Shown here piece by piece: positions 8,154 to 19,363 of a stretch of DNA of 64,000 bases. The notes beneath the pieces are model-generated. The model did not search any database, had not been told where the DNA came from, and worked only from the letters and a program-made list of their open reading frames with translations. The translations under genes and the position numbers were made by a program. Position 1 is the stretch's first letter. Every line of letters starts with the position of its first letter. The stretch comes from Nocardioides sp. Soil774 (GTDB taxonomy: Bacteria; Actinomycetota; Actinomycetes; Propionibacteriales; Nocardioidaceae): contig NZ_LMSM01000006.1 in assembly GCF_001428125.1 (NCBI RefSeq), positions 420,269-484,268 of the forward strand, given 5' to 3'.

Positions 8154-9391
8154 GCGCGCGCCACGCCTCGCGACTGCGTACGACGCTCGCGGCCGGCGTC
8201 GTCGCGGCGGCGGTCGTGCCGGTCTGGGCCGGGCCGGCGGCGGCCGAGCACCTGGCGCCCTGCTCGGTGAGCGAGGTGCCGGGCTCCGAGCAGCTGGCCG
8301 ACACCCACTCCAAGGACAACCCCGCCTTCGACCGCATGCACGTCGAGCAGGCCCAGGAGCTCGCGACCGGTCGCGGGGTGAAGGTCGCGGTCATCGACAG
8401 CGGCGTGGTGGCCCTGCCGGGCCTGGCCCGCCCGACGTCCGTCGCGGTCGGAGGCGCCTCGGCGGCCACCACGCTGTCGGGCCACGGCACGATCGTGGCC
8501 GGGCTCATCGCCGGTCCGCGCGGCGTCGCCCCTGACGCCGAGGTGCACGACTTCAAGGTCTACGACTCCGACACCGCCGACATCGCGCAGGGCCAGCGAC
8601 CGGTGACGTCGGCCGGGATCGTCGCCGGCATCGAGGCCGTCCTGGCGGCCTACCCGCGCGAGAAGTTCGACGTCGTCAACATCTCGCTGGCCGTGCCCAG
8701 TCCCGACGCGAAGCTCGAGGCCGCAGTGGCCCGGCTGGTCGACCTGCCCCTCGTGGTGGTCGCCGCGGCCGGCAACGCGAAGGAGGAGGGGTCCGACACC
8801 GGTGCGGACAAGGGGACGCCGGGCAACGACGCCGACGTCTACCCCGCCGACTACCCTGGTGTGCTCGGCGTGAGTGCGACCCCGCCCGCCAACGAGGACC
8901 CGAGCACCTACGTCGTGCCCAACGCCGACACCGACGTCTCCGCCCCCACGCTGGGCGCGATCTCGCTCAACGCCACCGGCCAGGTCTGCGACGTCGGCGA
9001 GGTCGCGACGTCGTGGTCCACCGCGGAGGTCAGCGGCATCCTCGCCCTGCTGCGCGAGGAGTTCCCGCGCGAGACCCCCCGCCAGCTCGTCGCGCGCCTC
9101 GAGGCCACGACGGAGGGCGCCGGACCCATCGCGCAGGGCACCGCCCACGACCCGTGGGCGGGGGCCGGGGTCGTCCAGGCCTACGACGCGCTGACCCGCG
9201 AGCTCGCGCCGGGTCGCCAGGGCAAGATCGAGTCGACCGTCGCCGAGACGCGCACCGACGCCGTGGCGCCGCCCGCGCCGGAGCGGATCGACCTGTTCAG
9301 CACCCCCAGGGCCATCCTGCTGTGGTCCGGGCTGGTCGCCGGCTCGGTGCTCGCGCTGGCCTTCATGCTGCGCCCGCTGCTGCGTCGCTGA
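8150..9391 (+). CDS. mycP: Mycosin-type subtilisin protease MycP
   Basis: Membrane-anchored S8 serine protease that stabilises and processes type VII machinery outside the membrane. 413 residues: a signal peptide (to about residue 33), the protease domain, and a C-terminal membrane anchor at about 385-408 followed by a basic tail. The triad reads as Asp83 (VAVIDSGV), His112 (GHGTIVAG) and Ser288. The serine box is ATSWSTAEVSG where subtilases usually have GTSxAxP, so the flanking Gly and Pro are replaced. The oxyanion Asn is present in AAAGN. The GTG start overlaps the eccB stop as GTGA. Confidence 0.93.
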   Translation: MSARHASRLRTTLAAGVVAAAVVPVWAGPAAAEHLAPCSVSEVPGSEQLADTHSKDNPAFDRMHVEQAQELATGRGVKVAVIDSGVVALPGLARPTSVAVGGASAATTLSGHGTIVAGLIAGPRGVAPDAEVHDFKVYDSDTADIAQGQRPVTSAGIVAGIEAVLAAYPREKFDVVNISLAVPSPDAKLEAAVARLVDLPLVVVAAAGNAKEEGSDTGADKGTPGNDADVYPADYPGVLGVSATPPANEDPSTYVVPNADTDVSAPTLGAISLNATGQVCDVGEVATSWSTAEVSGILALLREEFPRETPRQLVARLEATTEGAGPIAQGTAHDPWAGAGVVQAYDALTRELAPGRQGKIESTVAETRTDAVAPPAPERIDLFSTPRAILLWSGLVAGSVLALAFMLRPLLRR

Positions 9392-9439
9392 GTGCACGGT
9401 TCTTCCTCCCCGCGCCCACGCCCGTGGTGGAATCGCACC

Positions 9440-10516
9440 ATGACCGACACCTCTGACGAGCCGGTTGCCGTCATCCTGGCCGGGGGCCAGGGCTCGCGGC
9501 TCTGGCCGATCAGCCGCGACCGCGCGCCCAAGCAGTTCCAGCCGGTGGTGCGCGACCGTCCCCTGCTGACCGGGACGATCGAGCGACTGAGCGAGATCGT
9601 CGACCCCAGCCGCATCCACGTCTCGACGCGGGCCCGCTTCGCCGACGCGGCCCGCAAGAACCTCGGTCCGGTGCCGGCGGAGAACCTCATCCTCGAGGAG
9701 GACCCGGCCGGTCCGGCGACGGCGTTCGCGCTCAGCATCGCGACGCTGTCGCACCTCTACGGCAACGCCCCGGCGCTGATCGCCCCGTCCGACCACCTCA
9801 TCAACGAGGAGGTCGCGTTCAACCAGGCCTCGCGCGAGATGCTCGACCAGCTCGAGCGCACGCCGGAGTCGATGGTGGTGCTGGGTGCCGAGCCCACCCG
9901 CTACGACCCGAGCCTGGGCTACATCCACACCAAGGGCGGCGACGGCGTCGTCGAGGTGATCGACTCCTTCCACGAGAAGCCCGACGAGGACCTGGTCGAC
10001 GAGCTGTCCGGCACGGGCCGGCTCTACTGGAACACCGCCTGCTACGGCGTAAGGGTGGGGCAGGCGTGCGACGCCTACCGGACCGCCCTGCCGCTGATCT
10101 TCGACTCGATCGAGCGCTTCGCCCGCGGGGCGGGACCCGACCAGTCCGACCAGGGCTACCGCGGCGCCGCGATCGGTGGCCACGAGATCTATCCCCTCAT
10201 GTGGGCCGGCATGGAGTGCCTGGTCGTGCCGCGCCAGCTCGGCTGGACCGACGTCGGCACGTGGACCCGCCTGGAGCGGGTGCTGCACGACCAGCGGGTG
10301 ACCTCCATCGGCCCGGCCCTGCAGCTCGACGCCGAGGACACCCTCGTGGCCAGCATGGACGGACGACCCGTCGTGACCCTCGGCGCCCGCGGGCTGATCG
10401 TGGTCACGCACGAGGACGCCGTCTACGTCCTGGACAAGAAGAAGGCGCTCGACACCCCGACCCTCGAGCGCCTGCGTTCGCTCCTCGCGGCGAGCACCCG
10501 CGAAGATCTCCTCTGA
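9440..10516 (+). CDS. manC: Mannose-1-phosphate guanylyltransferase
   Basis: Makes GDP-mannose from mannose-1-phosphate and GTP, for mannosylated glycans, lipids and proteins. 358 residues, a single nucleotidyltransferase domain without the isomerase half found in bifunctional ManC/AlgA proteins. The signature AVILAGGQGSRLWPIS lies close to the N terminus, the substrate loop FHEKP is near residue 179, and the sugar-binding GWTDVGTW is near residue 268. ATG 9440 is chosen since it precedes the signature directly. It is 48 bases after mycP on the same strand. Confidence 0.9.
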   Translation: MTDTSDEPVAVILAGGQGSRLWPISRDRAPKQFQPVVRDRPLLTGTIERLSEIVDPSRIHVSTRARFADAARKNLGPVPAENLILEEDPAGPATAFALSIATLSHLYGNAPALIAPSDHLINEEVAFNQASREMLDQLERTPESMVVLGAEPTRYDPSLGYIHTKGGDGVVEVIDSFHEKPDEDLVDELSGTGRLYWNTACYGVRVGQACDAYRTALPLIFDSIERFARGAGPDQSDQGYRGAAIGGHEIYPLMWAGMECLVVPRQLGWTDVGTWTRLERVLHDQRVTSIGPALQLDAEDTLVASMDGRPVVTLGARGLIVVTHEDAVYVLDKKKALDTPTLERLRSLLAASTREDLL

Positions 10517-10557
10517 TCTCTTCCGAGCCCGTTCGCGCCCCTCGCCCGAAGGAACCC

Positions 10558-11859
10558 ATGTCCCACGAGAACAGCCAGCACGTCGTCGTCGTCGGCACCA
10601 AGCCCGACATCATCAAGCAGGCGCCGATCTACCACGAGCTGCGCGAGCGCGGCCACGACGTCGTGCTGTGCCACACCGGCCAGCACTACGACCACAACCT
10701 CTCGCAGTCGATGCTCGACGAGTTCGGGGTGCGCGAGGACATCAACCTCGAGGTGCGCGGCGGCGTCAACGACCTCGTCTCCGGCATCACCGCCAAGCTC
10801 GCGCTCTACCTCAAGGGCTTCGCCGACCGGGGCGGCTTCCCGATCACCTACGTCCACGGCGACACCACCACCGCGATGGCGGGTGCCCTGGCCACCTTCG
10901 GCGAGCGACAGGCGCTGGTGCACGTCGAGGCCGGGCTGCGCACCCTCTCGCCCAAGCCGGAGGTGCTGCGCGGCTGGCTGGAGCAGGGCGCCGACCTCGA
11001 CTGGGCGTCGTTCCGCGAGCAGTCGATCGACCGCGCCAGCTGGTCCAAGGGCAGCCGCGAGCCGTCGCCGGAGCAGTTCAACACCCGCGTCGCCGACGCC
11101 GGCTCCGACCTGCACGCCGCACCCGTCGAGCTCAACCGCGAGTTCCTGGTCGACGAGGGCTTCGCGCCGGCCGCCATCGACGTCGTCGGCAACTCCGTCG
11201 TCGACGCACTGGCGCAGGCGGTTGCCGGCAGCGACAAGAACCAGGTGCTCGAGAAGTTCCCGCAGATGGGCGACGGTTCGTTCCTGCGCTTCTGCGTGCA
11301 CCGCCGCGAGAACACCACCAACCGTGACCGCTTCAACCTGCTCATGGACGCCATGGAGGCACTGCTCGAGCAGGGCCACCACGTGCTGTTCATCCGGCTG
11401 CTGGGCACCGAGGCGGCGATCGACAACTTCGGGCGCCGCGAATGGCTGCACGACCTCGAGGAGAGGTACGGCGACGCGCTGATCTCGACGCCCGTGTGGG
11501 ACAGCTACCTCGACGTCGTGGCGGCCATGTCGATGTGCGCGGTGATCGTGACCGACTCCGGCAGCATCGTGGAGGAGGCCAACGTGCTGGAGGTGCCGTG
11601 CGTGACGCTGCGCTTCGGCTCCGACCGCTCCGAGACCTTCCTCGCGGGCAGCAACTTCCTCGCGCCACCGGTGAGCAAGGACCTCATGGTCTCGGTCATC
11701 CACCACGTCTTCGAGCACCGCGCCGAGCTGTCGTGGGACCGCGTCTACCCCGAGAAGGCCTCCGCGATGCTGGTCGACGCCGTCGAGCGGCGCCTCGGCG
11801 AGGGCAGCCTGCTGATCTCCGAGGAGTGGCGCTACGGGCTGCAGGCCCAGCTGCGCTGA
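10558..11859 (+). CDS. UDP-N-acetylglucosamine 2-epimerase family protein
   Basis: Predicted GT-B fold sugar-nucleotide epimerase, normally interconverting UDP-GlcNAc and UDP-ManNAc for cell-surface polymers. 433 residues, somewhat longer than typical WecB proteins. Recognisable motifs are VVGTKPDIIK, CHTGQHYDHNLS, YVHGDTTT, HVEAGLRT, CVHRRENTTN and VTDSGSIVEEAN. After HVEAGLRT there is an extra segment of about 35 residues before the EQFNTR and SDLHAAP elements; ordinary epimerases go almost directly to PEEMNR. ATG 10558 lies 41 bases after manC, so the two are probably co-transcribed. The exact substrate is not certain. Confidence 0.8.
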   Translation: MSHENSQHVVVVGTKPDIIKQAPIYHELRERGHDVVLCHTGQHYDHNLSQSMLDEFGVREDINLEVRGGVNDLVSGITAKLALYLKGFADRGGFPITYVHGDTTTAMAGALATFGERQALVHVEAGLRTLSPKPEVLRGWLEQGADLDWASFREQSIDRASWSKGSREPSPEQFNTRVADAGSDLHAAPVELNREFLVDEGFAPAAIDVVGNSVVDALAQAVAGSDKNQVLEKFPQMGDGSFLRFCVHRRENTTNRDRFNLLMDAMEALLEQGHHVLFIRLLGTEAAIDNFGRREWLHDLEERYGDALISTPVWDSYLDVVAAMSMCAVIVTDSGSIVEEANVLEVPCVTLRFGSDRSETFLAGSNFLAPPVSKDLMVSVIHHVFEHRAELSWDRVYPEKASAMLVDAVERRLGEGSLLISEEWRYGLQAQLR

Positions 11860-11876
11860 ACCACGGGACGTACGAC

Positions 11877-11908
11877 GAGGGCCCCGCACCAGCAGGTGCG
11901 GGGCCCTC
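11877..11908. terminator. Bidirectional terminator hairpin
   Basis: A perfect 14-bp stem, GAGGGCCCCGCACC with its complement, around an AGCA tetraloop. It lies between the epimerase gene (plus) and the 3' end of tRNA-Ser (minus) and can end both transcripts. Confidence 0.8.
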
Positions 11909-11915
11909 GTGTCGG

Positions 11916-12001
11916 CGGAGGTAGGGGGATTCGAACCCCCGAGGGCTATTAACCCAACCCGCTTTCCAAGCGAGCGCCATAGGCCACTAGGCGATACCTC
12001 C
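11916..12001 (-). tRNA. tRNA-Ser (GGA)
   Basis: 86 bases with a seven-bp acceptor stem (GGAGGTA with TACCTCC), discriminator G, a long variable arm typical of class II tRNAs, a T-arm with GGTTCGAATCC, and an anticodon loop CTTGGAAAG giving anticodon GGA. CCA is not encoded. The hairpin at 11877-11908 lies directly downstream. Confidence 0.95.
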
Positions 12002-12008
12002 GCCGAGG

Positions 12009-12038
12009 AGAGTACCGGTCACGTCGGCAGGCGGTGAA
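12009..12038 (-). promoter_or_regulatory. Putative tRNA-Ser promoter
   Basis: On the minus strand TTCACC (12038-12033) and TACTCT (12014-12009) are separated by 18 bases. The -10 box ends about seven bases before the mature tRNA 5' end. Assigned from spacing and consensus only. Confidence 0.45.
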
Positions 12039-12070
12039 ATCGCCTCGTCGGGCTGGTGTCGACCCTGGGT

Positions 12071-12100
12071 TTGGGCGCGCTGTCCCCGCTCGCCTAGACT
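12071..12100 (+). promoter_or_regulatory. Putative SRP RNA promoter
   Basis: TTGGGC (12071-12076) and TAGACT (12095-12100) are separated by 18 bases, and the -10 box ends a few bases before the predicted 5' end of the SRP RNA. This is a good match to a housekeeping sigma promoter. Confidence 0.6.
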
Positions 12101-12103
12101 CCC

Positions 12104-12193
12104 GGCAACCCCCCACGCGGCGTCACCTCGCCCAATCCCCCAGGGCCGGAAGGCAGCAAGGGCAAGTGAGCTCTGACGGGTGCGTGGGGGGCC
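12104..12193 (+). ncRNA. ffs: Signal recognition particle 4.5S-type RNA
   Basis: RNA scaffold of the bacterial signal recognition particle. The diagnostic apical region CAGGGCCGGAAGGCAGCAAG (12151-12170) carries the Ffh-binding internal loops and GGAA tetraloop. The ends pair through CCCCCCACGC (12109-12118) and GCGTGGGGGG (12182-12191), giving a rod of about 90 bases, followed directly by TTTT as part of an intrinsic terminator. It precedes dnaX, a common actinobacterial arrangement. Exact ends are approximate. Confidence 0.92.
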
Positions 12194-12277
12194 TTTTCAT
12201 GCCCCTGCTCAGGCCCCCGCTCCCCGGGGTGCCCCGGGCCCTGTGCGGTGTGGGTGGGCACGGTTAGGGTTCACGAC

Positions 12278-14428
12278 GTGGAGTCACCGCTCGCGCTCTA
12301 TCGCCGCTACCGGCCCGAGACCTTCCAGGAGGTCATCGGGCAGGACCACGTGACCGAGCCGCTGCGGGCTGCGCTGGCCGCCAACCGGGTCAACCACGCC
12401 TACCTGTTCTCCGGCCCACGTGGCTGCGGCAAGACCACCTCGGCCCGGATCCTGGCGCGCGCGCTCAACTGCGCGCAGGCGCCGATCTCCGACCCGTGCG
12501 GTGAGTGCGACAGCTGCCGCGACCTCGCGCGTGGCGGCCCGGGATCGATCGACGTCATCGAGATCGACGCCGCGTCGCACGGCGGTGTGGACGACGCCCG
12601 CGACCTGCGCGAGAAGGCGTTCTTCGCGCCGGTGCGCGACCGCTACAAGGTCTACATCATCGACGAGGCGCACATGGTCACCACGCAGGGCTTCAACGCC
12701 CTGCTCAAGCTGGTCGAGGAGCCGCCGCCGCACCTGCGGTTCATCTTCGCCACGACCGAGCCCGACAAGGTGCTGCCGACGATCCGCTCGCGCACCCACC
12801 ACTACCCGTTCCGGCTGATCCCACCGCGGCTGCTCAGCGACTACCTGTCGCAGCTCGCGGCGGAGGAGGGCGTCGGCATCGAGCCGGCCGCCCTGCCCCT
12901 CGTCGTACGAGCAGGGGCCGGGTCGGCGCGCGACACGCTGTCGGTCCTCGACCAGCTCCTCGGCGGCGCCGGGTCGGCCGGGGTCACCCACAAGCTCGCC
13001 ACCGACCTGCTGGGCTTCACCCCGGACTCCCTGCTCGACGAGGTGGTCGAGGCGTTCGCGACCCGCGACGGGGCCTCGGTCTTCTCGGTGGTCGACAAGG
13101 TCGTCGAGACCGGGCAGGACCCCCGCCGCTTCACCGAGGACCTCCTGCGCCGGTTGCGCGACCTCGTCATCGTCACCGCCGTGCCCGACGCCCCGGCGAC
13201 CGGCCTCATCGACGTCCCCGACGACGCGGGGGAGCGCCTGGTCGCCCAGGCGGCCCGCTTCGGCGCCATCGAGCTCAGCCGCGCGGCCGACATCGTCGCC
13301 GCCGGGCTCACCGAGATGCGCGGCGCGACCGCGCCCCGGCTGCTGCTCGAGCTGCTGTGCGCCCGGGTGCTCCTGCCCGGCGCCGACCACACCGCCGACG
13401 GCGTGATGGCCCGCCTCGAGCGGCTCGAGCGCCGCCTCGACGTGACCGGCGTGCCGGCGGGAGCCGCTGCGTCGGCCCCAGCCCCGGCCCCTGCACCCGC
13501 CGCTCCCGCTACCGCCCCAGCCCCCGCCAGCGCCCCTGCGCCCGCCCTGCGCAGCGACGAGCCCGCACCGCCGCCGCCCGTGCCGACTGCCAGCCCGGTG
13601 CCCGACGCCGGCCCTGCGCCCGACGCCGGCCCGGCCCGCGACGCCGGGCCGCCCCCGCCCCCGCCGATGCCCACCTCGGCGCCGCCGGCCGAGCCCGCGA
13701 CGGTGCAGCCGCCCGCAGCCGTGGCCGAGCCCGCGCCCGCCCCGGTGGTGGCGTCCGGCCCCGACGCGCCGGTCGCCGCGCAGCCCGGCGGACCGCGCGG
13801 TGGCCTCAGCCTCGTCGACGTACGCCGCCTGTGGCCCGACATCCTCGAGCAGACCAAGAACCGGCGGCGCCTGGCGTGGATGGTGCTCTCGCAGCACGCC
13901 CACGTGGTCGATGTCGACGGCACCCGGCTGACGGTCGGGTTCGCCAACTCCGGTGCGCGCGACTCCTTCGTCAACGGCGGCTGCGACGAGATCCTGCGCC
14001 AGGCCGCGATCGACGTCGTGGGCATGGACTGGCGCGTGGAGTCGATCGTGGACCCCTCGGGCGCCGCGGCGCAGGCGCCGGTCGTGCACCAGTCGGCCAC
14101 CGCGCCGGCCCCGGCGGCCTCCCCCGCCACCCCGGCCTCCCCGGCCCCCGCGGCCGCTCCCGAGGCCCCGGACTCGCCGCCGGCCTGGGTGACCCAGGAC
14201 GCCGCTCCTGCCGCCGCACCGGCGCCCGTCGTGTCGGCCGCCCCGGCCCGCGAGGCGCTCGAGGCGGCCCGGGCCGGCGTGGGCTCCGAGCCCAGCGAGC
14301 CGGTGCGCTCGCCCGACGACGACGCCGACCCCGACGACCCCGACGCCGAGTCGGCGGCCCTCGACACCGAGTCGCTGCTGAGCCAGACCCTCGGTGCCCG
14401 CCTGATCGAGGAGATCAGGAACGACTGA
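12278..14428 (+). CDS. dnaX: DNA polymerase III subunit gamma/tau
   Basis: Clamp-loader ATPase of the replicative polymerase. 716 residues. The AAA+ domain is at about 10-230, with Walker A GPRGCGKTT near residue 46, a four-cysteine zinc module between LNC and DSC, Walker B VYIIDEAH and sensor FATTEPDKV. The clamp-loader collar is about 230-385. A long low-complexity Ala/Pro region follows, with DAGP-type repeats (about 390-510), then a C-terminal conserved domain and a second Ala/Pro stretch. GTG 12278 is chosen because it gives the conserved N terminus ESPLALYRRYRP. Confidence 0.95.
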   Translation: MESPLALYRRYRPETFQEVIGQDHVTEPLRAALAANRVNHAYLFSGPRGCGKTTSARILARALNCAQAPISDPCGECDSCRDLARGGPGSIDVIEIDAASHGGVDDARDLREKAFFAPVRDRYKVYIIDEAHMVTTQGFNALLKLVEEPPPHLRFIFATTEPDKVLPTIRSRTHHYPFRLIPPRLLSDYLSQLAAEEGVGIEPAALPLVVRAGAGSARDTLSVLDQLLGGAGSAGVTHKLATDLLGFTPDSLLDEVVEAFATRDGASVFSVVDKVVETGQDPRRFTEDLLRRLRDLVIVTAVPDAPATGLIDVPDDAGERLVAQAARFGAIELSRAADIVAAGLTEMRGATAPRLLLELLCARVLLPGADHTADGVMARLERLERRLDVTGVPAGAAASAPAPAPAPAAPATAPAPASAPAPALRSDEPAPPPPVPTASPVPDAGPAPDAGPARDAGPPPPPPMPTSAPPAEPATVQPPAAVAEPAPAPVVASGPDAPVAAQPGGPRGGLSLVDVRRLWPDILEQTKNRRRLAWMVLSQHAHVVDVDGTRLTVGFANSGARDSFVNGGCDEILRQAAIDVVGMDWRVESIVDPSGAAAQAPVVHQSATAPAPAASPATPASPAPAAAPEAPDSPPAWVTQDAAPAAAPAPVVSAAPAREALEAARAGVGSEPSEPVRSPDDDADPDDPDAESAALDTESLLSQTLGARLIEEIRND

Positions 14429-14488
14429 CCAGATGAGCACCTCGACGACCTCCACGACCTCGACCTCACTCTTCACGCGGGAGACCCG

Positions 14489-14869
14489 ATGACCCAGAAC
14501 CCCTTCGACGCCCTCGGTGGCGGCGGCTTCGACATGAACGCGCTGCTCCAGCGGGCGCAGCAGATGCAGCAGCAGCTCGAGGAGGCGCAGGCCGAGCTGG
14601 CCCGCACCACCGTCGAGGGCACGGTCGCCGGCGGGGCCGTCACGGTCACCGCCAACGGCGTGGGCGAGCTGGTCGGCGTGAGCATCCGCACCGGCGAGTT
14701 CGACGGCAACGACCCCGACGACCTGTCCGACCTCTCCGACCTCATCGTCGCGGCCTACCGTGACGCCCGGGCGAAGTCCGAGGCGCTCGCGGGCGACTCC
14801 CTCGGCCCGCTCACCGAGGGCCTCGGCGGTGGCGGCGGGCTCGGCTTCTCGCCGCCCGGCCTGGGCTGA
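14489..14869 (+). CDS. ybaB: YbaB/EbfC nucleoid-associated protein
   Basis: Small dimeric DNA-binding protein, generally encoded between dnaX and recR. 126 residues. The N-terminal Gln-rich helix ([18 protein letters not shown]) and the central [14 protein letters not shown] strand are typical. The C terminus is a glycine-rich tail. ATG 14489 is 60 bases after dnaX, and recR starts 11 bases downstream, matching the dnaX-ybaB-recR operon. Confidence 0.93.
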   Translation: MTQNPFDALGGGGFDMNALLQRAQQMQQQLEEAQAELARTTVEGTVAGGAVTVTANGVGELVGVSIRTGEFDGNDPDDLSDLSDLIVAAYRDARAKSEALAGDSLGPLTEGLGGGGGLGFSPPGLG

Positions 14870-14880
14870 GAGCAGCGACG

Positions 14881-15477
14881 GTGTACGAGGGTGTCGTCCA
14901 GGACCTGATCGACGAGCTGGGCCGCTTGCCCGGCGTCGGTCCCAAGAGCGCGCAGCGCATCGCCTTCCACCTGCTGCAGGCCGAGCCCGCCGACGTGCGG
15001 CGTCTCGCCGACGTGCTGATCGAGGTCAAGGCGAAGGTGAAGTTCTGCTCGATCTGCTTCAACGTCAGCGAGGACGAGCAGTGCCGCATCTGCCGTGACG
15101 AGCGGCGCGACCCGAGCGTGCTGTGCGTGGTCGAGGAGTACAAGGACGTCGTCGCGATCGAGCGCACCCGCGAGTTCCGCGGTCGCTACCACGTGCTCGG
15201 CGGCGCGATCTCGCCGATCGACGGCATCGGTCCCGACCAGCTCCACGTGAAGGAGCTGATGCCGCGACTGGCCGACGGCACCGTCACCGAGGTCATCCTC
15301 GCCACCGACCCCAACCTCGAGGGCGAGGCCACCGCGACCTACCTCACGCGCCTGCTCGGCCCCATGGGCTTGCGCGTCACCCGCTTGGCGAGTGGACTGC
15401 CGGTGGGCGGTGACCTCGAGTACGCCGACGAGGTCACCCTCGGCCGTGCGTTCGCCGGAAGGAGATCAGCAGAATGA
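14881..15477 (+). CDS. recR: Recombination mediator RecR
   Basis: Works with RecO/RecF to load RecA at gapped DNA. 198 residues, the usual size. Order of features: helix-hairpin-helix [11 protein letters not shown] near residue 17, the four-cysteine zinc finger [16 protein letters not shown] near 56-71, then a Toprim domain (CVVEEYKDV ... [12 protein letters not shown]). The start is GTG at 14881. Its stop codon overlaps the next start as ATGA. Confidence 0.95.
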   Translation: MYEGVVQDLIDELGRLPGVGPKSAQRIAFHLLQAEPADVRRLADVLIEVKAKVKFCSICFNVSEDEQCRICRDERRDPSVLCVVEEYKDVVAIERTREFRGRYHVLGGAISPIDGIGPDQLHVKELMPRLADGTVTEVILATDPNLEGEATATYLTRLLGPMGLRVTRLASGLPVGGDLEYADEVTLGRAFAGRRSAE

Positions 15478-16058
15478 CCGACCACACCGAACAGATCAGG
15501 TTCGAGGAGCAGATCGCCGACTCGGTGACGAGCTTCCTGCTCGCCCTGCGCGCCATCGCCCGCGAGGGCAACGGCGCCGAGGCCGTCTCCCTCCTGCTCC
15601 TCGAGATCAGCCAGGTGCTGCTGGCCGGCGCCCGGCTGGGCGCACAGACCGACTTCGCCCCGCGCGAGGAGTTCCAGCCCGACGTGGGCCCCGAGGCCGA
15701 CATCGACGACCTGCGGCTGCGCCTGGCCGACATGCTCGAGGGCGTCGACTCCTACACCTTCGTCTTCGACCCCTACGTCCCCGAGGTGGTCGAGAGCCGG
15801 CTGTCCGACGACCTCGCCTCGATCGCGATCGACCTCGAGAACGGCCTGCGCCACTTCCGCGCCGGTGACGTCGACGAGGCGCTGTGGTGGTGGCAGTTCT
15901 CCTACGTCAACAGCTGGGGCAACCTGGCCGGCGCGGCACTCAACGCGCTGCTGACCGTCGTCGCGCACGACCGCTTCGACACCGACTTCGTGGCCAACGC
16001 GGCCGCCGTCGCCGTCGCCGATGAGATGCTGGAGATCGACCCCGGCACGCAGCCGTAG
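15474..16058 (+). CDS. DUF5063 domain protein
   Basis: 194 residues, acidic, predicted cytosolic and all-helical, without catalytic motifs I recognise. The [16 protein letters not shown] segment near residue 145 is the most distinctive part. The family is typically found in actinobacteria between recR and aspartate kinase, which is its position here, and its function is unknown. The start overlaps the recR stop by four bases, so expression is coupled to recR. The TAG stop lies inside a TAGAAT hexamer (16056-16061) that could be a -10 box for ask. Confidence 0.85.
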   Translation: MTDHTEQIRFEEQIADSVTSFLLALRAIAREGNGAEAVSLLLLEISQVLLAGARLGAQTDFAPREEFQPDVGPEADIDDLRLRLADMLEGVDSYTFVFDPYVPEVVESRLSDDLASIAIDLENGLRHFRAGDVDEALWWWQFSYVNSWGNLAGAALNALLTVVAHDRFDTDFVANAAAVAVADEMLEIDPGTQP

Positions 16059-16148
16059 AATCGGGCTCGCCCTCCGGCAACGGCGCCGGCGGGAACGCCA
16101 GAGACGCACCCGGCCGATGACGGCCGCACCCGACCCGAGGGACCAACC

Positions 16149-18478
<2,330 letters not shown>

Positions 18479-18484
18479 GGGTCG

Positions 18485-19114
18485 TCAGCCGTCGTCCCCG
18501 ACGACGGACGTGGTGACCCACCACGACCCGGCGTAGCAGCCTGCCGCGAGCAGGGGGGCGGCGACGGCGCTCCACCACTGGTCGAGCGAGCCGAGCAGGA
18601 AGACCATCACCAGCACGGCGAGGATCCCGACGGCCAACAGGCTGGTCGAGCCTGCGTCGGTGACGCCGAGGGCTCGCAGTGCGAGGCTGCCGGCCCACGC
18701 CAGCAGCACGAGCCCGCCCAGCAGGAGCGGCAGACCGATCGCGCCACCGCACGACGACGTGCCCCGCACGACGTTGCAGCCGGCGCCGGCGAGCCAGGTC
18801 AGCAGCACGGCCAGGACGCCGACGCCGAGCCCGCTGAGCGCTGCCGCGGGCAGGCCGCCCAGGGACGGTCGGCGTACGCGCGCTCGCAGCGGTGGTGCAG
18901 CCACCTTCTCGGGTGCTGCGACCGTGGCTGGGTCTCCGCCGGTCGAGGCGTCGGGCTCCGTGGGACCGGCAACGGGCTCGGCAGGGTCGAGGGAGTCGGC
19001 GGGCTCGCTGGGCTCGGTGGGTTCGCTGGCCCTCCGCCGCCGCCGCAGCGAGAGGGACGGCATCTGCAGCGAGGGTCCGTCGTCGTGCTCGTCGTGGTCG
19101 TCGCTCTGGGCCAT
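18485..19114 (-). CDS. Hypothetical membrane protein
   Basis: 209 residues. The first half is hydrophilic and acidic with Glu/Pro/Ser-rich repeats (SEPTEPSEPADSLDPAEP), then a basic patch, then four or five hydrophobic segments in the C-terminal half. I recognise no family. ATG 19114 is chosen because the sequence upstream is tRNA and terminator. It is convergent with asd, with six bases between the stop codons. Confidence 0.65.
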   Translation of the reverse strand: MAQSDDHDEHDDGPSLQMPSLSLRRRRRASEPTEPSEPADSLDPAEPVAGPTEPDASTGGDPATVAAPEKVAAPPLRARVRRPSLGGLPAAALSGLGVGVLAVLLTWLAGAGCNVVRGTSSCGGAIGLPLLLGGLVLLAWAGSLALRALGVTDAGSTSLLAVGILAVLVMVFLLGSLDQWWSAVAAPLLAAGCYAGSWWVTTSVVGDDG

Positions 19115-19136
19115 GGGGGCAGTGTGCCAAATGACA

Positions 19137-19174
19137 GGAGCTCCCGGACCCATCGATGTGGGTCCGGGAGCTCC
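19137..19174 (-). terminator. Terminator of tRNA-Pro
   Basis: A perfect 16-bp stem, GGAGCTCCCGGACCCA with its complement, around a six-base loop. It lies six bases beyond the mature 3' end of tRNA-Pro on the minus strand. Confidence 0.8.
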
Positions 19175-19179
19175 GGATG

Positions 19180-19253
19180 TCGGGCTGACAGGATTTGAAC
19201 CTGCGGCCTCCTCGTCCCGAACGAGGCGCGCTACCAAGCTGCGCCACAGCCCG
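19180..19253 (-). tRNA. tRNA-Pro (CGG)
   Basis: 74 bases. Acceptor stem CGGGCTG with CAGCCCG, discriminator A, D-arm, five-bp anticodon stem CCTCG/CGAGG around TTCGGGA (anticodon CGG), and T-arm with GGTTCAAATCC. CCA is not encoded. Confidence 0.95.
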
Positions 19254-19363
19254 CCGCCCGGCCGCTTGAGCTCTTGCGAGCACTCGGCAGGGCAACGCGG
19301 GCGAGCATACCGGAGCGGTCAGGGCCTCTCGAAATCGCCCCGACCGCGCGGGACGGACGCGCC

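Noticed and set aside
12034..12267. Small plus-strand frame across the SRP RNA
   Set aside because: It lies over the SRP RNA and its promoter, which have diagnostic sequence and structure.
13480..13680. Repeats in dnaX that look like a tandem array
   Set aside because: They encode the Ala/Pro linker of gamma/tau with varied codons. They are not a CRISPR or an independent repeat.
12284..14476. Long minus-strand open frames opposite dnaX
   Set aside because: Gly/Arg-rich shadow frames of dnaX caused by its Ala/Pro-coding stretches.
16059..16148. Possible lysine-type riboswitch before ask
   Set aside because: The 90-base leader is too short and shows none of the conserved lysine riboswitch core. 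Only a simple GGCC hairpin is visible.
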